Assembly: GCA_903831295.1 (NCBI GenBank)
Contig: CAIKXA010000037.1
Span: 1 to 64,000 of the forward strand
Length of the DNA: 64,000 nucleotides
Reading direction: 5' to 3'
From: an uncultured bacterium
Lineage (GTDB): Bacteria; Planctomycetota; Phycisphaerae; Phycisphaerales; SM1A02
In this document: positions 17,171 through 26,287 of the stretch, piece by piece
Layout: every line of letters begins with the position of its first letter
Position numbering within the stretch: the first letter of the stretch is position 1
Made by a program: the position numbers and the translations under genes
Notes under the pieces: generated by a model
Databases searched by the model: none
What the model was told of the DNA's origin: nothing
What the model saw: the letters and a program-made list of their open reading frames with translations, nothing else

Positions 17171-18571
17171 ATGAGCACCCAATCTCATTGCGACGCAGTG
17201 GTTCTTTTTGGAGCCACTGGAGATCTTGCGCACAAGAAATTGTTCGACACCATTCAGGCGTTGATTCGCCGCAATGTCTTTGACGGACCAATTATTGGCG
17301 TTGCCAAAAGTGACATGACGCGCGAGCAATTGCTGGCGCGCGCGCGTGAGGGAATTACCACCTATGGCCGCGGCATTGACGAGCCTTCTTTCAAAAAGTT
17401 GTCGGACAACTTTCAGTTTGTAAATGGCGATTACGCTGATCTTGCAACGTTCACATCGCTGAAGAATGCCCTGGGTAAATCCCAGCATCCGCTGCATTAT
17501 TTGGCTATCCCGCCAGTGCTTTTTGGGACCGTGACCAAGCAGTTAGAGGCGGCCGGTTGCGTGCAAGGCGCTCGCGTGGTGGTTGAAAAACCATTCGGAC
17601 ACAACAGCGCATCGGCCAAGCAACTCAACGAGACTTTGCACGAGGTGTTTGATGAGCAGCATATTTTCCGCATTGACCACTATCTAGGCAAAGAGGCGAC
17701 GCAGAACATTTTGTTCACCCGCTTTGCCAACGCATTCTTGGAGCCAATTTGGAATCGCCAGTACATCAAGCAAATTCAAATCACCATGGCGGAAAGTTTT
17801 GGCGTGCAAGGCCGCGGTAAATTTTACGACGAAACCGGTTGCATTCGCGATGTGATTGAAAACCATCTCATGCAAGTGGTTGGGTTTTTGTGCATGGAGC
17901 CCCCGCTTTGGAGCGACATGGAACGCGTACGTGACGAGCAAGTGAAATTGTTCCGCGCGGTGCGCACGTTGACCACACGCGATGTTGTTCGCGGTCAATT
18001 CGAGGGATTCTTGAAGGAAGCCGGCGTTGCGGAGAACAGCCAGACGGAAACTTGGGGCGCCATTCGCTTGATGATTGATAATTGGCGCTGGGATGGCGTG
18101 CCTATTTACATTCGCGCGGGCAAGTGCATGCCGCTTTCAGCCACGGAAGTTCGCGTTGAATTTCATCGCCCACCTAATGTTGTTTTTCCAGAGGCGCCAC
18201 CAGGCCCGCACAATTTTGTTCGTTTTCTGTTTACGCCGCGCATTGAGATTGGCATCAACATGCAGGCCAAGATTGACGGCGAAGTGATGGGTGGAATGCC
18301 AATTGAATTGATGGCCGTGGACGCGCAGCCCGACGAAATGACTCCGTACGAGCGTTTGATTGGCGATGCCATTCGCGGTGATCAAGCATTGTTCGCGCGC
18401 CAAGATGTTGTTGAAGAAGGCTGGCGAATCGTTGAAAATATTCTTGACAACGCCGTGCCAGTGATGAAGTACAAGCCGGGCACATGGGGGCCGGAACCGG
18501 CGAATGAAATTTTGATGCCCGCTGGCGGTTGGCATTCACCTCAACTTTCCGATGAAACCAAGGGTGGCTAG
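17171..18571 (+). CDS. zwf: Glucose-6-phosphate 1-dehydrogenase
   Basis: 466 residues, near the family length of 480-490. The N-terminal [13 protein letters not shown] is the NADP-binding loop, VVEKPFGHN follows, and [13 protein letters not shown] is the invariant substrate-binding and catalytic motif. IRAGKCMP and the C-terminal [10 protein letters not shown] region are also conserved. It oxidises glucose 6-phosphate to the lactone in the cytoplasm and reduces NADP. The ATG follows gnd by 3 bases with GGGAAAG-like Shine-Dalgarno sequence inside the gnd end, so the two are co-transcribed. Confidence 0.95.
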   Translation: MSTQSHCDAVVLFGATGDLAHKKLFDTIQALIRRNVFDGPIIGVAKSDMTREQLLARAREGITTYGRGIDEPSFKKLSDNFQFVNGDYADLATFTSLKNALGKSQHPLHYLAIPPVLFGTVTKQLEAAGCVQGARVVVEKPFGHNSASAKQLNETLHEVFDEQHIFRIDHYLGKEATQNILFTRFANAFLEPIWNRQYIKQIQITMAESFGVQGRGKFYDETGCIRDVIENHLMQVVGFLCMEPPLWSDMERVRDEQVKLFRAVRTLTTRDVVRGQFEGFLKEAGVAENSQTETWGAIRLMIDNWRWDGVPIYIRAGKCMPLSATEVRVEFHRPPNVVFPEAPPGPHNFVRFLFTPRIEIGINMQAKIDGEVMGGMPIELMAVDAQPDEMTPYERLIGDAIRGDQALFARQDVVEEGWRIVENILDNAVPVMKYKPGTWGPEPANEILMPAGGWHSPQLSDETKGG

Positions 18572-18643
18572 TCTTTGAATCTTCACGTGGCGAATTTGGT
18601 TGAACAAATCCATGATTTGGATTTGCTGGGCAACGTGAACAAT

Positions 18644-18728
18644 GGGATCGTGGCGGAACAGCAGACGCAGCGGACTTAAAATCCGCAGTCAAGAAATTGA
18701 CGTGTGGGTGCAACTCCCACCGGTCCCA
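18644..18728 (+). tRNA. tRNA-Leu (anticodon UAA)
   Basis: 85 bases folding as a class II tRNA. The acceptor stem pairs GGGATCG (18644-18650) with CGGTCCC (18721-18727), with one T-G wobble, and A at 18728 is the discriminator. The anticodon arm is GCGGA-CTTAAAA-TCCGC, placing TAA at 18677-18679. A long variable arm (GTCAA/TTGAC around GAAA) and a T arm with GTGGG-TGCAACT-CCCAC follow. CCA is not encoded. It lies in the 225-base gap between zwf and the HD-GYP gene; no other gene is visible there. Confidence 0.95.
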
Positions 18729-18796
18729 TTTATTGGAATATTTAATTTTCACATAGGCGGTGATTTGTAGGCGTATTTGAGTAACATAAATACTTC

Positions 18797-20587
18797 ATGC
18801 AAGATCAAGCCAATCCAAAACACGGGCTCACTCAGCATCCGTTGGATAAACCGCTTGTTGTATTGGTCACAAATGAAGTGTGGGCTATTGATCTTTTAAG
18901 AACGGCGTTGAGTTCTGATGCCGCGCAACTTGAAATTATTCCACGCGATGCAAATTGCATAGAAAGAGCGATCCGTTTGGCGCCTTCCGTTGTGGCTGTG
19001 GAAATTTCTGGTGCTGGACCACAAGGTTTTGATTTGCTGCGAGCGTTTGCCAACAACGAAACCACGAAGGAAATTCCCTGCGTGGCAATGGCGGCGTTGC
19101 CCGATCCACTGATTCGGGCGGCGGCTTTTGCGGCCAGCGCTGAGGACTTTATTTCCCGGCTGAGCGAGCCCGAAGAAGTTCGATCACGGATTGGCACATT
19201 GGCGAAATTGGGCATGGCTCATTGCAGAGAGCGAATGGCCGAGGCCGAAATCGCAGCCCTTCAAAAACGTCTGAACGATCGGGCTCACTCATTGACCGAC
19301 AGCGAGCGCTTGGTGACTCACTTGCAAAAATCGCTCGTGGTGGATTCAGATACGTATCGAAAGCGCGTGGGTGGATTGCTTGAAGTTGGCAATGAATTGA
19401 ATGAGGTACAAGACATTCATATTTTGATGGAGAAAATTTTAAGCCAGGCGCGCAAATTGATTGGCGCAGACGCGGGAACAATTTTTATCCGTGAAAATAA
19501 GTTGCTGCGCTTCAAGTACGCCCAAAATGACACTCTTTCAAAGCGCCCAGGTGTGGTGGATTCTTCTCAATTCCGATTCTCCAGCCAAGTATTGCCTGTA
19601 AACGATCGATCAATCGCGGGTTGGGTTGGAGCGAGCGGTGAAAGCGTGAATATTGCCAACGCCTACGCATTGGATCCAGGATCTCAATTTCAATTTGACG
19701 CAACTTTTGATCGGCTGACTGGATATCGAACTCAAAGCGTTTTGGCTCTGCCGTTGCGCTCAAGTAACGGACGCACCGTTGGCGTGTTGCAATTGCTCAA
19801 TGCAATGGACAGCGATGATCGCCCAAGACCACGATTCACCGACTCGGACAAAGAATTGCTTTCGCATTTTGCCAGCATTGCCACCGCGGCCATCGAGCGA
19901 ACCCAATTGACCGAAAGCGTGATCACCAAAGTGTTGCTCATGACGGAGACCTGGGATCCGAGTGAAACTTGGCAACATACTGAACGCGTTTCAGGAATCG
20001 CAACCGCGTTGTTTGAGGAATGGGCGTATCGACGCGGCTTTGTGGGTCCGGCATTTGAACGTAAACGCGATCACCTACGCATCGCGGCACGATTTCATGA
20101 CATCGGAAAGATTGGCGTGGACAATCTTATTTTAAAAAAACCTTCCAAGTTGGACGCCGCGGAATTCGAAAACGTGAAACGACACGTTCTCTGCGGAGCG
20201 CGCATCTTCGTGGGTCAATCAACTGAATTTGATGAATACTCACTCGAAGTTGCGTTGAATCATCATGAGCGATGGGATGGTGGCGGCTATCCAGGCTATG
20301 TGGACATAGATGGCAATTTATTGCTGGACCCGAACACGAATCAGCCTAGATTGGGTGGAAAAAAAGGCGAGGACATTCCTTTATTTGCAAGAGTTGTATC
20401 CATTGCCGACGTGTTTGACGCACTCTCCAACAAGCGTTGCTATAAAGAGGCTTGGGCCGAACGTAAAGTTCTTGACACGATTCGCGGCGAATCCGGAAAA
20501 CATTTTGATCCAGAGTTGGTGGATATTTTCTTCTCCAAACTGTCGCTCATTCGCGATATCTATAAATTGCATCCTGATGCTTCATAG
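18797..20587 (+). CDS. Pseudo-receiver / GAF / HD-GYP protein, likely c-di-GMP phosphodiesterase
   Basis: 596 residues. Residues 20-140 resemble a receiver domain but lack its key residues: the acidic pair is replaced by TNEVW, the phospho-acceptor Asp by Glu (VVAVEISG) and the switch Lys by Arg (FISRLSEP). A coiled stretch (about 145-180) leads to a GAF domain (about 195-375) and then an HD-GYP domain with RFHDIGKIG, HHERWDGGGYPG and a GEDIPLFARVVSIADVFDAL segment, so the metal and GYP residues are present. An insert of about 22 residues follows GYPG. It should hydrolyse c-di-GMP. It stands first in the chemosensory cluster, 38 bases before cheW, suggesting co-regulation. Confidence 0.88.
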   Translation: MQDQANPKHGLTQHPLDKPLVVLVTNEVWAIDLLRTALSSDAAQLEIIPRDANCIERAIRLAPSVVAVEISGAGPQGFDLLRAFANNETTKEIPCVAMAALPDPLIRAAAFAASAEDFISRLSEPEEVRSRIGTLAKLGMAHCRERMAEAEIAALQKRLNDRAHSLTDSERLVTHLQKSLVVDSDTYRKRVGGLLEVGNELNEVQDIHILMEKILSQARKLIGADAGTIFIRENKLLRFKYAQNDTLSKRPGVVDSSQFRFSSQVLPVNDRSIAGWVGASGESVNIANAYALDPGSQFQFDATFDRLTGYRTQSVLALPLRSSNGRTVGVLQLLNAMDSDDRPRPRFTDSDKELLSHFASIATAAIERTQLTESVITKVLLMTETWDPSETWQHTERVSGIATALFEEWAYRRGFVGPAFERKRDHLRIAARFHDIGKIGVDNLILKKPSKLDAAEFENVKRHVLCGARIFVGQSTEFDEYSLEVALNHHERWDGGGYPGYVDIDGNLLLDPNTNQPRLGGKKGEDIPLFARVVSIADVFDALSNKRCYKEAWAERKVLDTIRGESGKHFDPELVDIFFSKLSLIRDIYKLHPDAS

Positions 20588-20625
20588 TGGTCAAAGAGCC
20601 CCGTTGAAGTGGCTATGATTTGCCT

Positions 20626-21123
20626 ATGAGAACGCTGATTTGGACAGTGAATGAAAAACTTTTCGCCCTTGATGTGCGGCATATTCGAGAAGTATGTCCG
20701 GTGGTTTCAGCCCAATCCTTGCCTTCAAGCCCCGCGTGGATGTTGGGTTTGTTCGACTTTCATGGAGCGTTGATCCCATTGCTTGACGCTGGAATTCTTA
20801 CTGGACAAACGGCCATTGAGCCGCAAGTTGGATCGCGAACATTATTGATCGAAGTGCCGCTGAACAGCGATAGCGCAACCGCGCGCACGGCCATATTTGG
20901 TCTTCGCGTGGAGCAGGCGATTGGCTTGCGCGATTTGGATGACAACGGCGCGTGGAACCCCTCCGCAGGCTTGCCCGGGTTTGAACATCTACGCGAGGTG
21001 ATGAACATTCCAGAAGGTCGCGTGCAAGTTTTTGATGCCGCGCGTATTGCGCAACAACATCAACTACTTTTACAAGGCGCGAGCGCGGTGGCGATACCCA
21101 CTGATAGGCGGCTTGTGTCGTGA
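20626..21123 (+). CDS. CheW-like adaptor (WspB position)
   Basis: 165 residues from ATG at 20626; a TTG six bases earlier is less likely. The fold is that of CheW: an N-terminal strand LIWTVNEKLFALDVRHIREV, then PAWMLGLFDFHGALIPLLD, which is the usual CheW core sequence. It links a receptor to the CheA kinase at the membrane. Its stop overlaps the GTG start of cheR by three bases. In Wsp systems two CheW proteins flank CheR, exactly the arrangement found here. No MCP gene is next to it, so the receptor it serves must be encoded elsewhere or be unusual. Confidence 0.85.
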   Translation: MRTLIWTVNEKLFALDVRHIREVCPVVSAQSLPSSPAWMLGLFDFHGALIPLLDAGILTGQTAIEPQVGSRTLLIEVPLNSDSATARTAIFGLRVEQAIGLRDLDDNGAWNPSAGLPGFEHLREVMNIPEGRVQVFDAARIAQQHQLLLQGASAVAIPTDRRLVS

Positions 21124-22316
21124 ATCAGTTGTCAGCTTGGCTGGCGGTCAACACCCCCCTAGAATCCGAGCCGCATAAATTTATTGAGTTGTTCGCCAAC
21201 GAGCGCATGAGATTGTTGGGTTTGAACACGCTCACGCAATATGTGGAGCGCCTGAATCTGGATCCACGCGAGGCGCAGATCTTGCATCAACATGTGGCTC
21301 CTCCAGAAACTTGGCTGTTCCGCTACATCGCTGCATTTGACGTGCTGCGTGAAGCGATTTTAAAATCGGATCATTCCAAAGTGATCCATGTGGCAAGCCT
21401 TGGTTGCGCCACTGGCTCGGAGCCATTTTCTATCGCCGCTACAGCTCTTTCCTGTGGTTTAACAAAAGATCAATTTCAAATTTTGGCTTTGGACTATAGC
21501 GATGATCACTTGGACATCACGCGCACTGGTCGTGCAAGCGCTCTGGCGCAACGAACCCCGATTCCAAAGTGGGCCAATGAATTTTTTCACCCCACCACCC
21601 AAGGGCAACTTCAACTGGATCCACGCGGATTAGCCATGATTACCACCGTGCGCGCGGATCTGGCCACCTGGCAACCAGCACGCACTTATGATTTTGTTTT
21701 TTGCCGCAACGTTGCGATTTATTTGAACTCCCCAACTAAGAAACGTCTCGGGCGCCTGCTGGGGGAAATGACAAAACCAAATGGACTTGTGTTCCTTGGA
21801 CACGCGGACTCATTAAGTCTTGAGGACACGGATCTGAAGCGAAGTGAAATTGATCATGCGTTTGTCTTTTTCAAAGCGAAAAAAATTCCGCAATCGTCAA
21901 CGCCTGTGTGGGGAACAAGTTCACAGCGTCAAAGCATCGCTGTGAAATCCACCATCACAAACTCCCCTACACGTTCGCCAGCGATTGTCATGGCGCCGCC
22001 AATTGATCTTTTCACACAAGCCCAAATTGCGGCGGATTCGGGCAACTTGGCAGCGGCGGAAAAAGCACTCCTGGCGCACTTGGCCATAAAGCCAACTGAC
22101 AGCCAAGCGCATGTGCTATTTGGCTGCATCCAAATGGCCCAGAACAAAGTGGCTGAAGCCGAGCGAAGTTTTACCAAGGTCGTGTACCTTGAGCCATTGA
22201 ACTCACTTGCATTGTTATCGCTCGCCGCTATTTCCGACTTGCGCGGCGACGCGAAGAGCGCGGAACGATTCCGCGATCGCGCCGCTAGAACTGTTGTGGA
22301 GCACCGCCTTGACTAA
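21120..22316 (+). CDS. CheR-type methyltransferase with C-terminal TPR (WspC-like)
   Basis: 398 residues, GTG start at 21120 overlapping the cheW stop. The N-terminal four-helix part is followed by the methyltransferase core: PPETWLFRYIAAF, SLGCATGSEPFSIA (the SAM-binding loop, compare GCSTGEEPYS) and FCRNVAIYL. A Pro/Thr-rich linker (about 255-290) leads to TPR-like helices (about 295-395: AQIAADSGNLAAAEKALLAH and further). It should methylate receptor glutamates using S-adenosylmethionine. The CheR-TPR architecture is that of WspC, which supports the Wsp-like reading of the whole cluster. Confidence 0.9.
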   Translation: MNQLSAWLAVNTPLESEPHKFIELFANERMRLLGLNTLTQYVERLNLDPREAQILHQHVAPPETWLFRYIAAFDVLREAILKSDHSKVIHVASLGCATGSEPFSIAATALSCGLTKDQFQILALDYSDDHLDITRTGRASALAQRTPIPKWANEFFHPTTQGQLQLDPRGLAMITTVRADLATWQPARTYDFVFCRNVAIYLNSPTKKRLGRLLGEMTKPNGLVFLGHADSLSLEDTDLKRSEIDHAFVFFKAKKIPQSSTPVWGTSSQRQSIAVKSTITNSPTRSPAIVMAPPIDLFTQAQIAADSGNLAAAEKALLAHLAIKPTDSQAHVLFGCIQMAQNKVAEAERSFTKVVYLEPLNSLALLSLAAISDLRGDAKSAERFRDRAARTVVEHRLD

Positions 22317-22890
22317 TTTACCGCCAGACAATCTCAAGGAAATTAAAATTGGATTGACCCAACTTTTGGCGCGTCCAATCAAGCCGACTAGCTTGGCTTT
22401 CAATACAAATGCGTTGGCGCAAACACGCGAGCAATCTCTGCGTGAAGAAGACACCATATTGCTGTTTCGAATTGGTGGCGAACGATTCGCGTTGCCCGCC
22501 AAAAGCGTATTGAATGTTTTTCCAATCACAAAGGTGCGCAAAGTTCCGCACAGAACCCGCCCGCCATTTCGTGGACTGTGCTGCTATGAAGGCGCAATTT
22601 TGTTAACTGGGTTGCTGCATGTTGTGCTTGACATGCCGGTGGATAAAACCGCAAATGCCAAATTGCGCCGCATGATTGTGATCGGTAGCGAAGACGCTTC
22701 TTGGGCTTTTGAAGTGGACGCAGTTGACGCCATCCGAAAAGTGGATCCATCACAATTTCGCAATGCGCCGTCGACCATTCCAAAAAACGCCACTTCCTGC
22801 ACCAATTGCATCATTCCATTGGATGATGGCGACGCCGTGCTTTTGGATCCTGGCGCCATTCAATCCATCATGGAGAGGTCAATTCAATGA
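22309..22890 (+). CDS. Second CheW-like adaptor (WspD position)
   Basis: 193 residues from a TTG at 22309 that overlaps the cheR stop; a TTG at 22294 is an alternative and the exact start is uncertain. The CheW fold begins near residue 45 (ILLFRIGGERFALPAKSVLNV) and contains FRGLCCYEGAILLTGLLHV, the counterpart of the G-x-x-N/Y core. The extra N-terminal 40 residues have no motif I recognise. Two dissimilar CheW proteins around a CheR-TPR gene match WspB and WspD. The ATG of the kinase gene overlaps its stop by four bases. Confidence 0.83.
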   Translation: MTNLPPDNLKEIKIGLTQLLARPIKPTSLAFNTNALAQTREQSLREEDTILLFRIGGERFALPAKSVLNVFPITKVRKVPHRTRPPFRGLCCYEGAILLTGLLHVVLDMPVDKTANAKLRRMIVIGSEDASWAFEVDAVDAIRKVDPSQFRNAPSTIPKNATSCTNCIIPLDDGDAVLLDPGAIQSIMERSIQ

Positions 22891-25253
22891 GTGCGTTTGG
22901 AGGATTTGATCTTTTTGAATTGTTCCGCGGTGAAATTCAGTCGCATGGCGCTTCGCTGAATGATGGGTTGCTTCGTTTGGAGCAGAACCCCGCCGATGTG
23001 CATCCCATTGAAAGCCTGATGCGAGCGGCCCATTCCATCAAGGGCGCTTCAAGAGTGATTGGTTTGGATTTGGCGGTTGACTTGGCCCACCACATGGAAG
23101 ATTGTTTGGTCAACATTCAAAGAAAAGTAGAAGTGTGTGGACCTGAACGAGTGGAGCAGTTGCTTGCTGGCACGGATATGTTGACTCAACTTGGCACGAT
23201 ACAAGAAACGGATTTGCCAGCTTGGAAAACCGCCAATGCCGTTGACATAAACGCCCTGATCACCGCGCTTAGCGCCCCGGCGCAGGCGTCAAGCGGACAA
23301 AGCAAAACGGTTCAGCCTGAATTCAAAGTGCCAGACACCACGGAATCCGAAATCACAGAGGTGAACATCGAGCCCGCAACTGAACGCTTGGTGGCGCCAA
23401 GCAATCCACCCGCCGCCCCGCTTGCACCCGCAAAGCCGCAAGCAGGTTCGTCTGAACAACCGCTTCAAACATCGGAGAAAACAAGCAATACGGCCAAGCC
23501 AGTTGCCGCAGCAGTGACCGAGGTTCGCACCGTGCGCGTGAACGCTGAAAATCTAGATCGCATGATGCGGTTGGCTGGCGAAAGCATGGTTGAGGGAAAA
23601 AGATTTCCTCAAATTCGCCGCGGCTTGCGCGAGATGAAGTCGCAATTGCGCTTTGCGCGTGATTCATTCGAGTCCGCTGTGAAGCGAAAAGACACCGTCG
23701 AAATTAGCAGTTCACTGGCGCGCTTGGTCAGCATTGAGGCAAGCCTGGCAACCCATGCTGAATTTTTAGAGAATGTATTTCGTCGCACCGAGGAAGTTGG
23801 AACCAAACTTTATCACGAGGTCATTGGCAGTCGTATGCGTCCCTTTGGCGATGTCACCGCGGGCCACCCTCGAATGATTCGAGATCTTGCCAAGAAGCTG
23901 GGAAAGAAAGTTCAATTTGATATCGAGGGATCAAATGTGGCCGTGGATCGCGATGTGCTGTCGCGATTGGAGGCGCCACTGAATCACATGTTGCGCAATG
24001 CGATTGACCATGGCGTAGAAGGTCCGCAGGACAGGCTTGCGGCTGGAAAGTCCGAGACCGCTCATTTGCGATTGCAAGCGCGCCACCACGCGGGCATGTT
24101 GGAGGTTCGCATTCGCGATGATGGCCGCGGAATCGACCCCGAACGTGTGCGCACCAAAGTGATCGAAAAACGCTTGCAATCCGCTGAAATAGCATCAGGT
24201 TTGAACAAGGTGGAACTGCTGGAGTTTTTATTCTTACCTGGTTTCTCCACCGCATCACAAGTCACCGAAGTTTCAGGCCGCGGAGTTGGGTTGGACGTGG
24301 TCAGTCAAACAGTGCGCGAGATAGGCGGCACTGTGCGTTTGGAATCGCAACCAGGTCAAGGCTCTGAATTTATTTTATCTTTACCTATCACGTTAAGCGT
24401 GATTCGCGCAGTCACCGTTCTTGTGGGCGGCGAAGGCTACGCGTTTCCACTTGCGCGTATTGAGCGCATAGTCAAAATCGATGCGGCCTCGCTTCAAAGC
24501 GTGGAAGGTCGATTGACATTTCAATTGGATGAGCGCTCCATTGGTTTGATTCGCGCCAACGAACTATTTGGTGTATCTGAATCCACGGTGGATTTAAAAG
24601 GATCGCAAATTGTGAACGTGGTGGTGCTTGGCGATATTGACAATCCGTGTGGATTGGTGGTTGACCAATTCATGGGCGAACAAGATTTGGTGGTGCGCAA
24701 ACTCGATCCACGACTTGGAAAAACTCCATTCATTAGTTCCGCCGCCATTGATGACGAAGGCAACGCGATTCTGATCATGGACGTGGAGGATTTGCTCATC
24801 AACATTCGACGCGGCCTGAGCGAGGGTGGCGTGCGCGGTTTGGATATAGCTTCTTTGCGCCGTAATTCCTCCGGTCGCAAGCGTGTTTTAGTGGTGGATG
24901 ATTCCATCACCGTGCGTGAAGTTGAGCGGCAAATGCTGGCGCGCTTGGGCTATGACGTGGAGACCGCGGTGGATGGAGTTGACGGCTTCACTCAATTGAA
25001 AGCCGGGCAATTTGATTTGCTCGTGACGGACGTTGATATGCCACGCATGAACGGAATTGAATTTGTGAAGGCTCTTCGCCGTGAGCCGCGCTTTGCGTCA
25101 TTGCCAGTGGCCATTGTCAGCTATAAGGACCGCGCCGAGGATCGCGCCGCCGGAATGGAAGCGGGCGCCAACGCTTATCTCACCAAGGGTTCATTCCAAG
25201 ATCAATCCTTCATTCAAACAATCACTGATTTGATTGGCGAGGCGTCATCGTGA
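22887..25253 (+). CDS. Hybrid CheA kinase with C-terminal receiver (WspE-like)
   Basis: 788 residues. HPt domain with the phosphorylated His in AAHSIKGASRVIGL (His49); Pro/Ala-rich linker (about 130-205); dimerisation region; HATPase with HMLRNAIDHGVEG (N box), RDDGRGIDPERV (G1) and SGRGVGLDVV (G2); CheW-like domain (about 500-630); receiver (about 665-785) with VLVVDDSITVREVE, phospho-acceptor in TDVDMPRMNG and the Lys in YLTKGS. It autophosphorylates in response to its receptor and passes phosphate to CheB and the output regulator. CheA fused to a receiver is the WspE architecture; the receiver may act as a phosphate sink. Confidence 0.93.
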   Translation: MSAFGGFDLFELFRGEIQSHGASLNDGLLRLEQNPADVHPIESLMRAAHSIKGASRVIGLDLAVDLAHHMEDCLVNIQRKVEVCGPERVEQLLAGTDMLTQLGTIQETDLPAWKTANAVDINALITALSAPAQASSGQSKTVQPEFKVPDTTESEITEVNIEPATERLVAPSNPPAAPLAPAKPQAGSSEQPLQTSEKTSNTAKPVAAAVTEVRTVRVNAENLDRMMRLAGESMVEGKRFPQIRRGLREMKSQLRFARDSFESAVKRKDTVEISSSLARLVSIEASLATHAEFLENVFRRTEEVGTKLYHEVIGSRMRPFGDVTAGHPRMIRDLAKKLGKKVQFDIEGSNVAVDRDVLSRLEAPLNHMLRNAIDHGVEGPQDRLAAGKSETAHLRLQARHHAGMLEVRIRDDGRGIDPERVRTKVIEKRLQSAEIASGLNKVELLEFLFLPGFSTASQVTEVSGRGVGLDVVSQTVREIGGTVRLESQPGQGSEFILSLPITLSVIRAVTVLVGGEGYAFPLARIERIVKIDAASLQSVEGRLTFQLDERSIGLIRANELFGVSESTVDLKGSQIVNVVVLGDIDNPCGLVVDQFMGEQDLVVRKLDPRLGKTPFISSAAIDDEGNAILIMDVEDLLINIRRGLSEGGVRGLDIASLRRNSSGRKRVLVVDDSITVREVERQMLARLGYDVETAVDGVDGFTQLKAGQFDLLVTDVDMPRMNGIEFVKALRREPRFASLPVAIVSYKDRAEDRAAGMEAGANAYLTKGSFQDQSFIQTITDLIGEASS

Positions 25254-26287
25254 AAATTGCGGTTGTGAATGATTTAAAAATTGCATTGCACGCATTGACA
25301 CATATTGTGAACGGCATTCCTAACGTGACCCTGGCTTGGACGGCGCTAGACGGCGTTGAAGCCGTGGCTAAGTGCGCCGCTGATCGACCCGATTTAATTT
25401 TGATGGATTTGATCATGCCCAACATGGATGGCGTGGCGGCCACGCGTGAAATCATGCGCAAAACTCCTTGCGCAATTCTGGTAGTCACGGCAACGATTGA
25501 GGGAAATGCCAGCCGCGTGTTTGAGGCGCTTGGCGCTGGCGCTTTGGATGCGGTGGAAACCCCCCGCTTTGAGCAGTCGCTCGATGGATCAGGTGGCGAT
25601 CGTTTAAGAGCCAAAATTGAACAGATTCGCCGCAATCAGGGAATCACCCACAAACATTCACGACCCGCGTTTTCTGCAATTACGAATTCCAGCACCGCTG
25701 CATCAGCCACATCCGTGGTTCTGCTTGGAGCAAGTACCGGTGGCCCTCAAGCCCTGGCCACTGTGCTGCGCTCTTTCAAACCGCCATTCGATTTTGCAGT
25801 GGTGATAGTGCAACACTTGGATACCGCGTTTATTGGTGGATTTAGAAAATGGCTTGCTCACGAAACTGGATTGAACGTGCTACCCGCCACTGCTGGCGAT
25901 CGCATCACGGCTGGAAACGTATTTGTGGCATCATCTGATCGACATTTGCAATTGACTTCTGGTGGCGTGTTTGTTGAATCAGATCAACCATTGGATGCGT
26001 TGCACAGGCCAAGTGTTGACTCACTCATGCTTTCCGCGGCAACCACAAAATTATTTGGGGTGGCCGCATTGCTCACCGGCATGGGACGAGATGGAGCCGC
26101 GGGATTGCTCGCGCTTAAAAAATCTGGATGGGCCACGATCGCGCAAGACGCCGCAACCAGCGTGGTCTGGGGAATGCCCGGCGCCGCGGTTCAATGCGTC
26201 GCCGCAGAGCAAGTTTTGGCAATAGATCAAATCGGTCACGCTATTCAAGTCGCTCTTACAAGGAAATTAAAGCCCCGCCATGTCTAA
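25250..26287 (+). CDS. CheB-type methylesterase (WspF-like)
   Basis: 345 residues, GTG start overlapping the kinase stop by four bases. An N-terminal receiver (1-120, phospho-acceptor in LILMDLIMPNMDG) is joined to the methylesterase domain. The catalytic triad is visible as Ser in GASTGG, His in VQHLD and Asp in GMGRDGAAG. It removes methyl groups from receptor glutamates and so resets the sensory array. Its phosphorylation by the hybrid kinase would make adaptation dependent on signalling. In Wsp systems the CheB is the gene before the response regulator, as here. Confidence 0.92.
   Translation: MKIAVVNDLKIALHALTHIVNGIPNVTLAWTALDGVEAVAKCAADRPDLILMDLIMPNMDGVAATREIMRKTPCAILVVTATIEGNASRVFEALGAGALDAVETPRFEQSLDGSGGDRLRAKIEQIRRNQGITHKHSRPAFSAITNSSTAASATSVVLLGASTGGPQALATVLRSFKPPFDFAVVIVQHLDTAFIGGFRKWLAHETGLNVLPATAGDRITAGNVFVASSDRHLQLTSGGVFVESDQPLDALHRPSVDSLMLSAATTKLFGVAALLTGMGRDGAAGLLALKKSGWATIAQDAATSVVWGMPGAAVQCVAAEQVLAIDQIGHAIQVALTRKLKPRHV

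Noticed and set aside
20333-20380. Insert in the HD-GYP domain as a novelty
   Set aside because: I recall similar inserts after GYPG in HD-GYP proteins of deltaproteobacteria and relatives, so it is not unusual by itself.
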